From NCBI GenBank assembly GCA_963796915.1, contig CAWCNI010000004.1:2418001-2482000 (forward strand): a DNA stretch of 64,000 nucleotides, in the 5' to 3' direction. Below, one piece after another: positions 26,696 through 36,900 of this stretch (within the stretch, counting starts at the first letter, position 1; each line of letters starts with the position of its first letter). Under the pieces are notes generated by a model. The model was not told where the DNA came from. It was given only the letters and a program-made list of their open reading frames with translations, and did not search any database. Both the position numbers and the translations under genes were made by a program. Origin of the DNA: JAENWD01 sp963796915 (GTDB lineage Bacteria; Acidobacteriota; Vicinamibacteria; Vicinamibacterales; JAENWD01).

Positions 26696-27787
26696 ATGTC
26701 GACGCGATCGACTGTGCTCTTCCTCGCCGGCATCTTCTTCATGTTCATTCCCGCCGGGCTGCTCACCGACATCCCGCGCCTCGGCGTCAACGGCCCGCTG
26801 CGGCTGGTCGCCAACGCCGTGTTCTCCGGCGCGATTGCCGTGCTCTACGTCGCGGTCCTCCAGGTGCGCCCGCGGTGGTTCATGATCCCTGTCGGCGTTC
26901 AGCTGCTGATCACCGTGATGTTCGACAGGCTGTTTGGCGCACCCGGCCAGCCCCTGACGGGCGGCGCGCTCCAGGCGCGGCTGGCGGTCGACGTCAACAT
27001 CTCCACCGTCGCCATCGTCATCAGCTTCGTGCTGCTGTCGAATCTGATTCGCACCGAGGGCACTCGCTACGGGCGGATGCGCGCCGAGATGGCGCTGGCG
27101 CGCGACATTCATCGCCTGCTCGTCCCCGAGATTGCGCGTCAGGTGGAGGGGTTCGAGTTCCGCGGCGTGTCGCTGCCAAGCGGCGACGTCGGCGGCGACC
27201 TCATCGACTTCGTCGAGACGCCGCAGGGCTGGACCAGCTTCGTCGCCGACGTGTCGGGGCACGGCGTCGCCGCGGGCCTGCTGATGGGCATGGTCAAGAG
27301 CACGGCGCGCACGCTGCTCCGCGCGGGCGCGGATCTCGATCGGCTGCAGGACTCGCTCAACAGCGTCCTGGTCGACCTCAAGAGCCCGGCCATGTTCGTG
27401 ACGTTTGCCGGCGTGCAGTTCGATCGCGCCGCCGGCCTGCGCTTCACCGTGGCCGGACACCTGCCGATCCTCCGCGTGCGCGCGTCGTCGGCCGTCGACG
27501 AGCTGACGGTGCCGCAGATCCCGCTGGCGATGTTCGCGGACAGAACGTTCACGTCGGCCGCGCTCGCGTGCGAGCCAGGCGACCTGCTGATCATCCTCAC
27601 GGACGGCCTGACCGAGGCCGCGGATAGAAGCGATCGCGAGTTCGGCCTCGAGCGCGTCAAGTCACTGGTTGCGCCGCTGGCCAGAGCGCCGCTCGACGCC
27701 ATCGAGCGGCGAATCCTCGACGAAGTCCGAGCGCACGGCCCGCAGATGGACGACCAGACCCTGCTGCTCATTCGCGCCGTGCGCTGA
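26696..27787 (+). CDS. Membrane-anchored SpoIIE/PP2C-type phosphatase
   Basis: The 363-residue protein has four hydrophobic segments in its first 120 residues (VLFLAGIFFMFIPAGLL, LVANAVFSGAIAVLYVAVL, WFMIPVGVQLLITVMF, VAIVISFVLLSNLI). A short signalling helix (RYGRMRAEMALARDIHRLLVPEI) leads to a SpoIIE-type PP2C domain with metal-binding Asp in SGDVGGDLIDF, VADVSGHGVAAGLLMG, ILTDGLTEA and the final MDDQTLLLI. Such enzymes dephosphorylate anti-sigma-antagonist proteins. No such partner is encoded nearby. ATG at 26696 was chosen as it sits just before the first helix. It is divergent from tRNA-His. Confidence 0.88.
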   Translation: MSTRSTVLFLAGIFFMFIPAGLLTDIPRLGVNGPLRLVANAVFSGAIAVLYVAVLQVRPRWFMIPVGVQLLITVMFDRLFGAPGQPLTGGALQARLAVDVNISTVAIVISFVLLSNLIRTEGTRYGRMRAEMALARDIHRLLVPEIARQVEGFEFRGVSLPSGDVGGDLIDFVETPQGWTSFVADVSGHGVAAGLLMGMVKSTARTLLRAGADLDRLQDSLNSVLVDLKSPAMFVTFAGVQFDRAAGLRFTVAGHLPILRVRASSAVDELTVPQIPLAMFADRTFTSAALACEPGDLLIILTDGLTEAADRSDREFGLERVKSLVAPLARAPLDAIERRILDEVRAHGPQMDDQTLLLIRAVR

Positions 27788-27809
27788 GCCCGATCCAGCG
27801 GCATGCGAT

Positions 27810-28218
27810 GGCCGATCTGAAGATCGGCCCTACAGGAGTTCCCGCGATCAGTGCAACGGACACGCTGCTGATCTGTATCGGTAGGGCCAATCTTCAGATT
27901 GGCCTTCGGCACGTGATGGCCGATCTGAAGATCGGCCCTACCGTAGTTGATCGGCGCGACACGCTCTGCGAGTCGGTAGGGCCAATCTTTAGATTGGCCT
28001 TCCGCACGTGATGGCCGCTGCTCTGAAGATCGGCCTACAGGAGTTCCCGCGATCAGTGCAACGGACACGCTGCTGATCTGTATCGGTAGGGCCAATCTTT
28101 AGATTGGCCTTCAGCACGTGATGGCCGCTGCTCGAAGATCGGCCTACAGGAGTTCCCGCGATCGGTGCAACGGACACGCTGCTGATCTGTATCGGTAGGG
28201 CCAATCTTCAGATTGGCC
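27810..28218. repeat. REP-like composite array (eight half-elements)
   Basis: Forward copies of the GTAGGGCC palindrome lie at 27880, 27975, 28085 and 28194. Reverse copies lie at 27810 and 27918, with two degenerate reverse copies at 28012 and 28122 that have lost part of one arm. The units alternate in orientation. Spacers between them repeat (TTCCCGCGATCAGTGCAACG and CACGCTGCTGATCTGTATC), giving a composite period of 95-110 bases. The 450-base interval holds no credible gene. Confidence 0.88.
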
Positions 28219-28238
28219 TTCGGCACGTGGTGGCCAGC

Positions 28239-28658
28239 CTACGCCGGCTTGACCTTCAGCACGCCGGTCTTCATCAGCAGTCCCGAAAAATCAAAGACGT
28301 GCCGCACCGACGTGATCGCACCGTCGTCGATGACGTACTCAGCGGCGCCGCCCAGTTCCACGCGCTGCCCGGCGCCGACGATGCCGAAGAACGGTCCGTG
28401 CGAGGTGCCTGTGAGCGTCCAGAACAGGGCGGCGCGCGAGCCATCCACCACGGGCGGCCCCCAGGTGAGCGCCAGGTCGGGAAACGCCGCGAACCAGTAC
28501 CGGTACACCTCGTCGATGGCCTTGCGTCCTTCGACTTTGTGGGCAGGGCTCTCGAAGGTACCGTGTTCGGCGTGCTGGGCGCTCAGCGTAGCGGCGTCGC
28601 GAGCCAGGAAGGCTTCCTGGTGACGGGCGAGCAGCGCGAGCCTGTCCTCTCGGGTCAT
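28239..28658 (-). CDS. SnoaL/NTF2-like protein
   Basis: The 139-residue product MTREDRLALLARHQEAFLARDAATLSAQHAEHG has the helix-then-beta layout of the SnoaL-like/NTF2 superfamily, with the typical GRKAIDEVYRYWFAAFPDL and a final curved-sheet half. Members are small ligand-binding or isomerase/hydrolase folds, and function cannot be read from sequence. The ATG at 28658 has GAGGAG eight bases upstream and was preferred to the longer frame at 28748. Its stop lies 20 bases from the REP array. Confidence 0.8.
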   Translation of the reverse strand: MTREDRLALLARHQEAFLARDAATLSAQHAEHGTFESPAHKVEGRKAIDEVYRYWFAAFPDLALTWGPPVVDGSRAALFWTLTGTSHGPFFGIVGAGQRVELGGAAEYVIDDGAITSVRHVFDFSGLLMKTGVLKVKPA

Positions 28659-28754
28659 CGGCGGAACTCCTCGTGCGCGGATGCCGGACCGGTCGGAAAC
28701 GGGCCCATTGTAGGACAACTCTCGGAAGGCGAGCCCTGCGAGTTGCACAGAAAG

Positions 28755-28789
28755 GACTACGGGCTACGGGCTACGGGCTACGGACCACG
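28755..28789. repeat. Heptanucleotide repeat (GGCTACG)
   Basis: Five consecutive 7-base units read GACTACG, GGCTACG three times, then GACCACG. The same heptamer, in the opposite orientation, makes a ten-unit array at 42653-42722. It sits in the intergenic space between the SnoaL-like and DUF1570-like genes. Confidence 0.85.
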
Positions 28790-28875
28790 GCCGGCGCCGC
28801 ACCACAGGAGGTCAGCACTCCAGCACGGCTGCACTTCTTGCCGAATCGCGACGTGCCGCCAGCGACAGGCGCCGA

Positions 28876-30804
28876 TCAGGGCTTGTAGTTTGCCGGCACG
28901 AACTCAACAGCCACCGCGGCGCCGGTGCTCGTCGAATTCGCGTCGGGCCTGATGGTGAGCAGCACGGGGTCGGCAGGTGTCCGCGCGCCGCATTGGATCT
29001 GGCCCTTGAGGTCGTTGCGGTAACTGATGAAGTCGATCTCGTCGAACTTCGCGGCGTGCGCGCGGATCGTTCCGCCATCAACCCGGACGACGAGCACGAT
29101 CGGCTTCTTTGGGACGCATTCGATTGCGACCAGCGTCCCAGCCAGGCGGCTCTCGCCGGCGCCCAGCTTCCGCAGGTCGAGTGACAGACGCCCCTCGCCG
29201 CTCGATGCGCCGGGCGATCCGTCGAGAGACGAAGGCGGCGCTTTGGAGTCGTCGCGGCCCGTGCGGTTGGCCTCCCATTCGGCTTTCTGTTTCAGGAAGT
29301 CGTTGATGTGCGTCCGCATCTGCCGCGCCTGCTCCCGTACTCCGTCGTCGCTGCCGTGCGCGATGATCTGATCCAGGACCGCCAGCGACCTGGCAAAGTC
29401 CTGCTTGCTGCTCAGGATGCCGGCCAGTGTCAGCGCGTACTGCGGGTGGCCCGGCGAGAGCGCCAGCGCCTTCACGATCAGCTGCTCCGCCTCGTTCAGA
29501 TCCCCGCCGGTGGCCTGAAGGTGCCAGGCCAGCAAGCCGTAGGAATCGACAAACGCCGGGTTCAACTCGATCGCGCGGCGCAGCGCCTTGTCGATCGCCG
29601 GATTCGCCTTGCCGTCGCCCGAGGACGTCCCCGCCATTTGCGGGTATGCAGTCATCGCTTCGGCGTAGGCGTAGTGGCAGAAGTAGGTGGCATTCGGCGA
29701 CGCGATGGCCTTCTCCAGGTGCGCTCGTGCCTGGTCCCACTGCTTCGCGTCCATGTCCAGCCGGCCAAGCGAGGCCTGGGCCGGGCCGAACGAGTCGTCC
29801 AGGGCAAGCGCGGCGTCCAGTTCGGCGCGCGCCTCGTCGGGGCGCTGCATACTCAGCAGGAGGTCGCCCATGGTCGCGTGCACTTCGGCCTCGGCGACCG
29901 GCGCCACCGGCAACTGGTCGATCCTCCCGATGCGATCGCTGAACTTCAGTTGCTCGCTGACGAACAACTCACGCTGCACGTAACGTCGCAACTGCTTTTC
30001 CAGCGTCGGCAGGTCGATCCCGAGCCGCTTCACGCAGGCGGTCTCGAATGGCACGCCCGTGGCCTGGTCGCCGACGAGCTCCGCGGTGTGCTTCGCGTAC
30101 TGCTGGTTCTCGCCGAGCAGCAAGTAGTGCACGAGCGCCCAGGACTCGGCGTAGAAGATAGAGGCCTTGTTGCCCTCGTTGTAGAGCGGCGAAGAATGAT
30201 CAACCCGCACCAGATCGGCCAGGGGAAGAGCCTGCTGCCGGAGCAGAAGGACGTGGTAAGGATTGATCATCCCAATGACCGCTTGACGGCCGTTGTCGCT
30301 GGCGGTGAAGGTCCGGTAGTACTCCGCGAGACCCTCGTTGAACCACACCGGCACGTTGTCCATCGTGTTGTTCACGATCAGATGCACGTACTCGTGATAG
30401 ACGATGTCGAGTTGGTCAATACCGTCGGCGAGCGTGAAGGTGACGTAGTTGACGGCCCGCGTCGCCTGGAAGTATCCCGCGATCTGTGCCTTGACCTTGC
30501 CGTTGTACAGCGGCTTGAGCGGCTGATAGCTCTTGTGACTCTTGAACACCAGGACTGTCGTGGGTGTCGCAGTGCTCAGCGGCGCATTCGGAAACAGGAT
30601 CGCAATCGCCTCGCGAAATTGCTCCAGACGCTTGGTCACGAGCCGCAGATCGCCAGCGCCAACATCGCCAATGACATAGAAGTTCGGGCTTCGAAGTGCG
30701 ATCCACCCGGTGCGCGCCTGGACCGCTGGCGCAGCCGAGGGCATTGCGGCGAATGGCGCAAGCAGCGTCAGACAAACGAGCAGCGGAAGGCGGGCCCTTG
30801 GCAT
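28876..30804 (-). CDS. Exported DUF1570/peptidase-MA-like protein with TPR repeats
   Basis: The 642-residue product has a signal peptide (RLPLLVCLTLLAPFAAMPSAAPAV) and a metalloprotease-like domain with the zinc motif VYHEYVHLIVNN and a downstream Glu in WFNEGLAEYYRTF, as in gluzincins of the DUF1570 type. A TPR region (ATMGDLLLSMQRPDEARAELDAALAL and further copies) and a C-terminal beta domain that ends VEFVPANYKP follow. It probably works in the periplasm or outside the cell, but its substrate is unknown. It is encoded 69 bases after an AsmA-like gene on the same strand. Confidence 0.83.
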   Translation of the reverse strand: MPRARLPLLVCLTLLAPFAAMPSAAPAVQARTGWIALRSPNFYVIGDVGAGDLRLVTKRLEQFREAIAILFPNAPLSTATPTTVLVFKSHKSYQPLKPLYNGKVKAQIAGYFQATRAVNYVTFTLADGIDQLDIVYHEYVHLIVNNTMDNVPVWFNEGLAEYYRTFTASDNGRQAVIGMINPYHVLLLRQQALPLADLVRVDHSSPLYNEGNKASIFYAESWALVHYLLLGENQQYAKHTAELVGDQATGVPFETACVKRLGIDLPTLEKQLRRYVQRELFVSEQLKFSDRIGRIDQLPVAPVAEAEVHATMGDLLLSMQRPDEARAELDAALALDDSFGPAQASLGRLDMDAKQWDQARAHLEKAIASPNATYFCHYAYAEAMTAYPQMAGTSSGDGKANPAIDKALRRAIELNPAFVDSYGLLAWHLQATGGDLNEAEQLIVKALALSPGHPQYALTLAGILSSKQDFARSLAVLDQIIAHGSDDGVREQARQMRTHINDFLKQKAEWEANRTGRDDSKAPPSSLDGSPGASSGEGRLSLDLRKLGAGESRLAGTLVAIECVPKKPIVLVVRVDGGTIRAHAAKFDEIDFISYRNDLKGQIQCGARTPADPVLLTIRPDANSTSTGAAVAVEFVPANYKP

Positions 30805-30873
30805 GCAGGCCGCATGCTAGCCCAGCAGTCGGCGAAGCGAAAGGTACCTCGATTGGCCGCACGACTCCGGCGA

Positions 30874-32580
30874 CTATTTCTTCGGCGAGCCCGGATTCTT
30901 TGGCGAGCTCGGGTTCTTCGACGGGCTGGAACTCTTTGGCGGACTCGGGTTCTTTGACGGACTCGAAGTCTTTGGCGTAGTCGGAGCCTTCTTGTCGTCG
31001 CCGTGAAAGATCTTGCCGAACTCGACCTTGAAATCCGGTTTGTTGACCGGACCGCTGATGCTGATCGGCACGACCGCCCCGGCGCCGTCCTTCGCCAGCA
31101 ATGGATCGAGGGCCTTCAACGGCACCCGCTTCCAGCCGGTGACCATCTGCGACACGCGGGCTTCCATCCGCGCCGCGCCGGTGAAATCGAGGGTGTGTGC
31201 CGTCATCGAGTACGTGCCATCCAGGTGGATCTCCGCGCCCCGCACCTTGAACTGCAGGCGGGACATCGTCAACGTGCCGCGGCCGAGCGCGAAGTCGCTC
31301 CTCAGATCGGAGGCCACGTTGTCCACCTTCTCGTTGCCCGGCTCGCCCCGGCCGCGGCGACTGAGCTCGTCGATCTTGTCCTGCACCTGGCTGCTCGCGA
31401 AGCGCGCGGACGCGATGTGGAACTTGCCCTTGAGCAGCAGCCGGACGGGCACCGGCGGGTCGCCCGGCGGCAACTCGAGGTGCGTGACCATGTCGAAGGC
31501 GCCCGACATGTCGGGGTCGCCCTTGATCGCAAGACGGAGCATGTCCTCGAATCTGCCGTTGGTCACTGTCACGTCGAGCTCGACGGAGCGCCCATGCCTG
31601 CCTTCCACATGGACGACGCCGCCGCGGGCCGTCAGGTGACTGCGGCCCAGCGTGGCCTCCACCGGATCGAGCAGCGTGTCGCCGTTGGTGCCGTCCACGA
31701 TCGCGGAAAACTCAGTGTTCAGCGGCACCGGGTTGCCGCCGACGTCGATCGAGAAATCGGGGGTCTGCGTCTTGCCGTGCACGAGAATCCGTTCGAGGCG
31801 GCCCTCGAACGTGCCCTGAGAGCTGAGCACGCCGCCGATTCCCTTGATCGTGTCGAGCTGCGCGTCATTGAACGTGTAGGTGCCCGTCAGCGGCGTCGTC
31901 GAGGGATCCTCGGCCATCCACGGGCCGAACGTGCCCGTCGCCTCGATCAGTCCCTTCGGCAGCGGGTTGGTCAGCTCGGCCTGGTACGACGTGGGCCTGT
32001 CGAAGGCGGCCTTGCTCAAAGTCAGCTTGTGGATCAGGAATTGACGGGGAGGCCTGCCCTCCTTGCGGGTCCCGATCTCGAGCAGCGTGTCGTTGGCCGT
32101 CAGCTTGTCCACGACCACCGGCGTCTTGCCGCCCAGCGAGCGCGACAGATTCGGCCGGCTCTCATCTCCATGCGAGCCCGGCGTGGCGTCGCCGTCCTTG
32201 TCGTCGTCTTTCCGGCGGGGAGGAACGAACACGTGCAGGCCGGTCAACTCCACCGACGAGACGTGCACCGGCTTTCGGAGAATCGACAACACCGGCACTT
32301 CGATCGTGCAGGTGTCGATGCTGACGAGCGGCGGCCCGTCGACGTGGCGCTTGTGGTGAAGCACCACCGAGCGCACCGTCACGTGGACGATCGGACCCAG
32401 CGCGACGCTCACGTCGCCGAGCTCCACCGAGCTGCCAAGCTTGTCGGACAACAAGGCGATCAGCTTCTGCCGAATCCGCGGCATCTGCCATTTGTAGACG
32501 ACGATGCCGCCGATGGTGGCGAAGACGCCGAAGGCCACCAGTACGACGAAGAGAATCCAGGTCCGCTTGCGCCAACTCAC
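30874..32580 (-). CDS. AsmA/DUF748-like envelope protein with a repetitive Ser/Pro/Lys tail
   Basis: The 568-residue product starts at GTG. It has one N-terminal TM helix (TWILFVVLVAFGVFATIGGIVVY) and a long periplasmic beta-rich region of the AsmA-like type (VELGDVSVALGPIVHVTVRSVVLHH, VHVSSVELTGLHVFVPP, PVNKPDFKVEFGKIF). Proteins of this superfamily bridge the periplasm and help move lipids. The last 35 residues are a run of SPSKNPSPPK-like repeats, encoded by 24-27-base tandem DNA repeats at 30877-30990. It is divergent from a membrane glycosyltransferase gene. Confidence 0.75.
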   Translation of the reverse strand: MSWRKRTWILFVVLVAFGVFATIGGIVVYKWQMPRIRQKLIALLSDKLGSSVELGDVSVALGPIVHVTVRSVVLHHKRHVDGPPLVSIDTCTIEVPVLSILRKPVHVSSVELTGLHVFVPPRRKDDDKDGDATPGSHGDESRPNLSRSLGGKTPVVVDKLTANDTLLEIGTRKEGRPPRQFLIHKLTLSKAAFDRPTSYQAELTNPLPKGLIEATGTFGPWMAEDPSTTPLTGTYTFNDAQLDTIKGIGGVLSSQGTFEGRLERILVHGKTQTPDFSIDVGGNPVPLNTEFSAIVDGTNGDTLLDPVEATLGRSHLTARGGVVHVEGRHGRSVELDVTVTNGRFEDMLRLAIKGDPDMSGAFDMVTHLELPPGDPPVPVRLLLKGKFHIASARFASSQVQDKIDELSRRGRGEPGNEKVDNVASDLRSDFALGRGTLTMSRLQFKVRGAEIHLDGTYSMTAHTLDFTGAARMEARVSQMVTGWKRVPLKALDPLLAKDGAGAVVPISISGPVNKPDFKVEFGKIFHGDDKKAPTTPKTSSPSKNPSPPKSSSPSKNPSSPKNPGSPKK

Positions 32581-32671
32581 TTCAGCCTGCTTTCCGTTTG
32601 AAGGGCGTGAACGTCGATGCCGGCGGAGCGACGCCGGCCTGCGTGATAAGCTGCCGCGCTGTCATCGCCCC

Positions 32672-33970
32672 GTGCGCGCTCCTGTCTTTGCTGCCGCCGT
32701 CCTCGCGGGCGCCATCGTGCGCCTGGCGGCACTGCCGCTTCCCGGCACCGTGGACATGGGCTCGTGGAAGGTCTGGACCTACGCGGCGTCCGACCAGATG
32801 ACTGCCGTCTACGGCGTCGGCGGCAGCCCGCCGGTGCGCGGTGTCGTCCGCTGGGGGACGCGACAAACGACGGTGGACTACCCGCCCGGCACGTTGTACG
32901 TGCTCGCGGCGGTCGGTCACGTCTACCGCGTGTTCGCGCCGGACTTTCACGATAGCGACACTCTCGGCGCGTTGATCAAGCTGCCCGGCCTGCTCGCCAT
33001 GGCCGGCTTGTCTGCCCTGCTCTATCGCGAGGTGCGGCGTCGCACCGGGCAGGTCGAACCGGCCCAATGGGCAGCGCTGGCCTGCTGGCTGAATCCAGCG
33101 CTCATCCTGAACGGCGAGGCGCTCGGCTACCTGGACCCGCTGTTGATGCTCCCCGCCGTCGCGGCGCTGATCCTCGCGGACAGCGGACGGTGGGCGTCCG
33201 CCGGGACCGCAGCGGCGCTGGCGATGATGATCAAGCCGCAGGGCGTGCTGATCCTGCCCGTGGTGGCGCTCACTCTCTGGTCGAGCGGCGAATGGCGCGC
33301 GCTTGTCAAAGCCGCGTTGAGTGGCGCGGCTGTCGTGGCGCTGCTGCTCCTGCCTTTCGCACGGGCGGGCGCCCTGCCGAACATCTGGCTGGCCTTCGGC
33401 GCGTTCTACGAGCGCCGGGACGCGCTCTCGGCCAACGCGGCGAACCTGTGGTGGATCGTCAACTGGGCGCTGCGCTTGGTGCAGCTGGTGCCCGGGCTCG
33501 GTGTGCCCGCGGCGCTGGCCGTGCCCGTCCCGCACATCCTGACGATCACGCGATTCCAGGAACTGGGCTTTCCCAACCCGCGTCCGTTTGCGACTGCCGC
33601 CGTGGCCGCGTCCTGCGCCTGGGCGTGCTGGCAGGCCCGCCGCAGGATGACGCTGGCGGTACTTGCCGCCGCCGGCGCGTTCACCGTCCACGCGTTCTTC
33701 GTGCTGATGGTCGGCGTCCACGAGCCGCACCAGGTGCTCGAGGTCCCGCTGCTCGCCCTCGCGGCGGCGCTCAGCCCGGCATTCCGGCCGGCCTTCTACG
33801 CGGTGAGCGCGATCGTCGCGTTGAACCTGAATCTGTTCTACGGCATCAGCCGGACGTGGGGCTGGGCGGTGCCGCGGACCCTCACCGTGATCGACGCGAC
33901 AGTGGTGCTGTCTGTCGTCAACCTGGTGGCGTTCGTGTGGCTGGCACGCACGCTGCGACGCGAGGCGTAA
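32672..33970 (+). CDS. Polytopic membrane glycosyltransferase-like protein (GT-C/GT87-like)
   Basis: The 432-residue product has about ten hydrophobic segments, starting APVFAAAVLAGAIVRLAALP. Loops carry acidic motifs such as GTVDMGSWKVW and TVDYPPGTLYVLAAVG, as in GT-C-fold lipid-linked sugar transferases of the GT87 or DUF2029 kind. The start is uncertain: GTG at 32672 was chosen because it comes directly before the first helix, while the longer open frame overlaps the divergent gene. Its donor and acceptor are unknown, but a role in envelope glycans is likely. Confidence 0.72.
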   Translation: MRAPVFAAAVLAGAIVRLAALPLPGTVDMGSWKVWTYAASDQMTAVYGVGGSPPVRGVVRWGTRQTTVDYPPGTLYVLAAVGHVYRVFAPDFHDSDTLGALIKLPGLLAMAGLSALLYREVRRRTGQVEPAQWAALACWLNPALILNGEALGYLDPLLMLPAVAALILADSGRWASAGTAAALAMMIKPQGVLILPVVALTLWSSGEWRALVKAALSGAAVVALLLLPFARAGALPNIWLAFGAFYERRDALSANAANLWWIVNWALRLVQLVPGLGVPAALAVPVPHILTITRFQELGFPNPRPFATAAVAASCAWACWQARRRMTLAVLAAAGAFTVHAFFVLMVGVHEPHQVLEVPLLALAAALSPAFRPAFYAVSAIVALNLNLFYGISRTWGWAVPRTLTVIDATVVLSVVNLVAFVWLARTLRREA

Positions 33971-33987
33971 CACGGACTGGCGGGCCA

Positions 33988-36900
33988 TCAGAACGCCTGG
34001 CCAATCGCGAAGTACCAGCGGCCCTTGTTGTTGACCGGATCCTGGTTGAGCGGATAGCCGTAGTCGACGCGGAACAGGAGGAACGGCAGGACGAACCGCA
34101 CCCCGGCGCCGACGCTGTTGCGATCCTTGAGGTTGTTGGTGGTGGCGAGGTCGCCGAAGAAAGAGGCGTGGTCCCAGAATGCGGCGCCCCTGAAGCGGCG
34201 GAACAGGGGGAAGCGCACTTCCTCGTTCAGGACCAGCAGGCTCGTGCGGCCCGCGAATTCTTCCTCGGCCGCCAGCACCGCCAGCACGAGATCGTCATAC
34301 CCGCGGACCGTCGTCGAACCACCCGCGCGCAGGCGCTCGGTGATGATGAAGCGCTGGCCCGGGCCTGATGCGATTTCGTAGCGGGCCGCCGATCCGAAGA
34401 CAAACGGCCCGACCGGCAGGAAGTAGAAATTCTGGAAAAGGTACTTGCGCAGCCCGGCCGTCGATCCCAGCCACTCGGGCCCAAACTCGGCGCTCGTCGA
34501 GTGGAACCATCCCTTCGACGTGTCGATCGCGTTGTCGCGGCGATCGACGTAGAGCGACCCTATCAGCCGGCTGATGCTGGCGTTCACGTCCTCGAGCGGC
34601 GGCAAGTTCGTCGGCGTATCGAGATACTTGATGTTCAGCCGCTCGAAGTTGTAGCCGTAGCTCAATTGAAACGCGCGGCGGCGCAGCCGCTGCTCGAGCG
34701 TGATGTCGCGAGTGCGCTGCTTGATGAACTGCTCGCCGGAGACGTAATTTTCCAGCTCGTCGCCGATGTAGAAATTGGTCTGGATCGCACGGCCCCAGAA
34801 GCGCCGGCTGCTCAGATAGGCGCGGGCCACCCGATCCGATGGATTGAGGCGGCCGCTGATCCCCGCCGTCATGCCACGGCCGAACAGCCCGCGGCGCGTC
34901 AGGTCCGCGACCACGCCTGGATCGACAGAGCCCCACCGCGGATCGACGGCGGGGCGATACGGATCGAAGAGCTGAAAGCCGTACTGCAGGCGGTACTTCG
35001 GCAGCAGCTCCACCGTGACGGTGGCATCGACCAGGCCCGTGGGCGCCTGTCCCGCCTCGGCGGGGCGCGGCGTCGCGTCGACAGAGACCGTGCGGAACAG
35101 GTCCGTGTCGTAGAGCCGGTCGCGGGCGGTGTTCAGGGCGTCGAGCGACACCGGCTCTCCCGGCGTGAAGTTCACCAACTGCTCGATCAAGTCGCGTTCC
35201 GAGCCCTCGACACCGGCGACAGTCAGGGTTCCGAGTGTCGGCTGCTCTCCGCGAACCACGTGGAATGTGACATCGACAGTGGTCTTGTCCGCGCGAGGCG
35301 TGCTCTGCGCGGTGATCCGGGTCCTGCGGAAGCCGGCGCGCCGATATTGCTGTTGCAGCGCGCGCACGGCCACGGCCACCGTGTCGTCAGTGAGCACGGC
35401 GCCCGGCAGAAGCGGCGGCGTCGCATCGATCCCCTTGGCCGCCACTTTGATCGGATCGTCGATGGTCGTGGTGCCGACGTGATACTGAGCGCCCTCGTTG
35501 ATGCTCACCGGCAGCTCGGCCCGCGGATCGGCGAAACGCGGGGGCGCCACCGTGATGTCCGCGGCGAGGTAGCCGCGATCGTGGTAGGCCGACGTCAGGA
35601 CGGCCTTCAGGTCGTCCGGCGCGTGCCACACGCGATCGCCGAGTCCGGAGGCCACGACGGCCTTGTCGAGATCCTTCGACGAGACGTGCGTGTTGCCGGC
35701 AAAGGTGATGACCCTGGTCGTGGAGCGCGGCCCTGGCGTGATGGTCACGGTGGCCACCTGCTTCGCGCCGGTGTCGTCCTGGTTCCTGCCGCGCCGCGGC
35801 CCGGGCGTGGTCTCGACATGTGTCTCGACCTTGCCGCGGAGGTAGCCCTCGCTCGCCAGCCACGGCGTCAACTGCTCGGAGAACGCGTCGTTCAGCAGCG
35901 CGGGGACTGGCGTCTCGATCCAGGCCGCGATCAGGCGCTTGCGCAGCGAGTCCGGCACCTTGATGCCGTTGAGCACCAGCTCTGTGTGCGGCCCGCTCTG
36001 AATCGTGTAGCCCAGGTCGACGGGCGTGGACTCGGTCGCGTTGGCGGGCGGCGTGGGCGGATCGCGGCGCGCGATGAGACTGGCGGCGTAGTAGCCGCGC
36101 TCGAGGAACAGCTTCTCGAGGCTGTCGCGGTCTTCCTGCCACTTGAAGAAGTCGAAGTGCCGGCCTTCTGTCACGCGCAGCGACTTGCGCACGTCGTCCT
36201 GCGTGATGTCGCCGAAGACGGCGATGAACACGTCCTGCACGCGCTCGGGGATTCGCTTCTTCGCGGCACGCGTCTGGGCGCCGCCGCCAAACGAGACGTC
36301 GTGCCGGACCTCGTACGACCGATCCTGGTTGTCCAGCTGCACGACGCGTAGCTCGAAGCGCGGTGTGGGCTCGTAGGCGACGATCCAGGTCACCTGGCCG
36401 CTCTCGCGCAGGTTCTGCGAGACGATCACCTCGAGCGTCGGGAACACGCGCTTGGAAAACGTCAGCCGCTGGGCGGGGTTGGACTCTGCCGACACCAGCG
36501 TCGGGTCGAACATCACGTCGCCGGGGTTGCCGGACTCGAGACGCACGCTGTCGAAGCCGATCGCGCGGCCGATGGCGCTCGTGATCTCCCCTGACAATGC
36601 AGCGGCGAGTTGCTGCGTCACCACGTCCCCGGCCGATGCGCTGCTCGTCGTCTGACCCGACACCATCAGCGACGCGATCTGATCCTCGGGCAGCGGCGGA
36701 TCGGAGCTCAGCGTCGTCTCGGTGCGGCCTTCGACGGTGTCCACGCGCATCGTGAGGTCGTAGCCGCCGATCCGGGTCGTGGCGACCATGTGGACGTCGG
36801 GCTTGATGGTCGTCGGGTCGCGGAACTCCACCCGCGCGGACTCGATCTGGTAGGTGTGCCCCCCGAAATAGAGCTGCCCGCCGGGCGCGATGTCAGCCTG

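Noticed and set aside
25936..26696. Prophage or integrative island at tRNA-His
   Set aside because: Repeats abut the tRNA 3' end as att sites would, but no integrase, phage or conjugation gene lies on either side.
27810..28218. CRISPR array
   Set aside because: The palindromes alternate in orientation and the spacers are themselves repeated, which fits REP/BIME arrays rather than CRISPR.
34501..36351. 616-codon open frame on the plus strand
   Set aside because: Antisense shadow of the POTRA/Omp85 part; composition is Arg/Val/His-rich without motifs.
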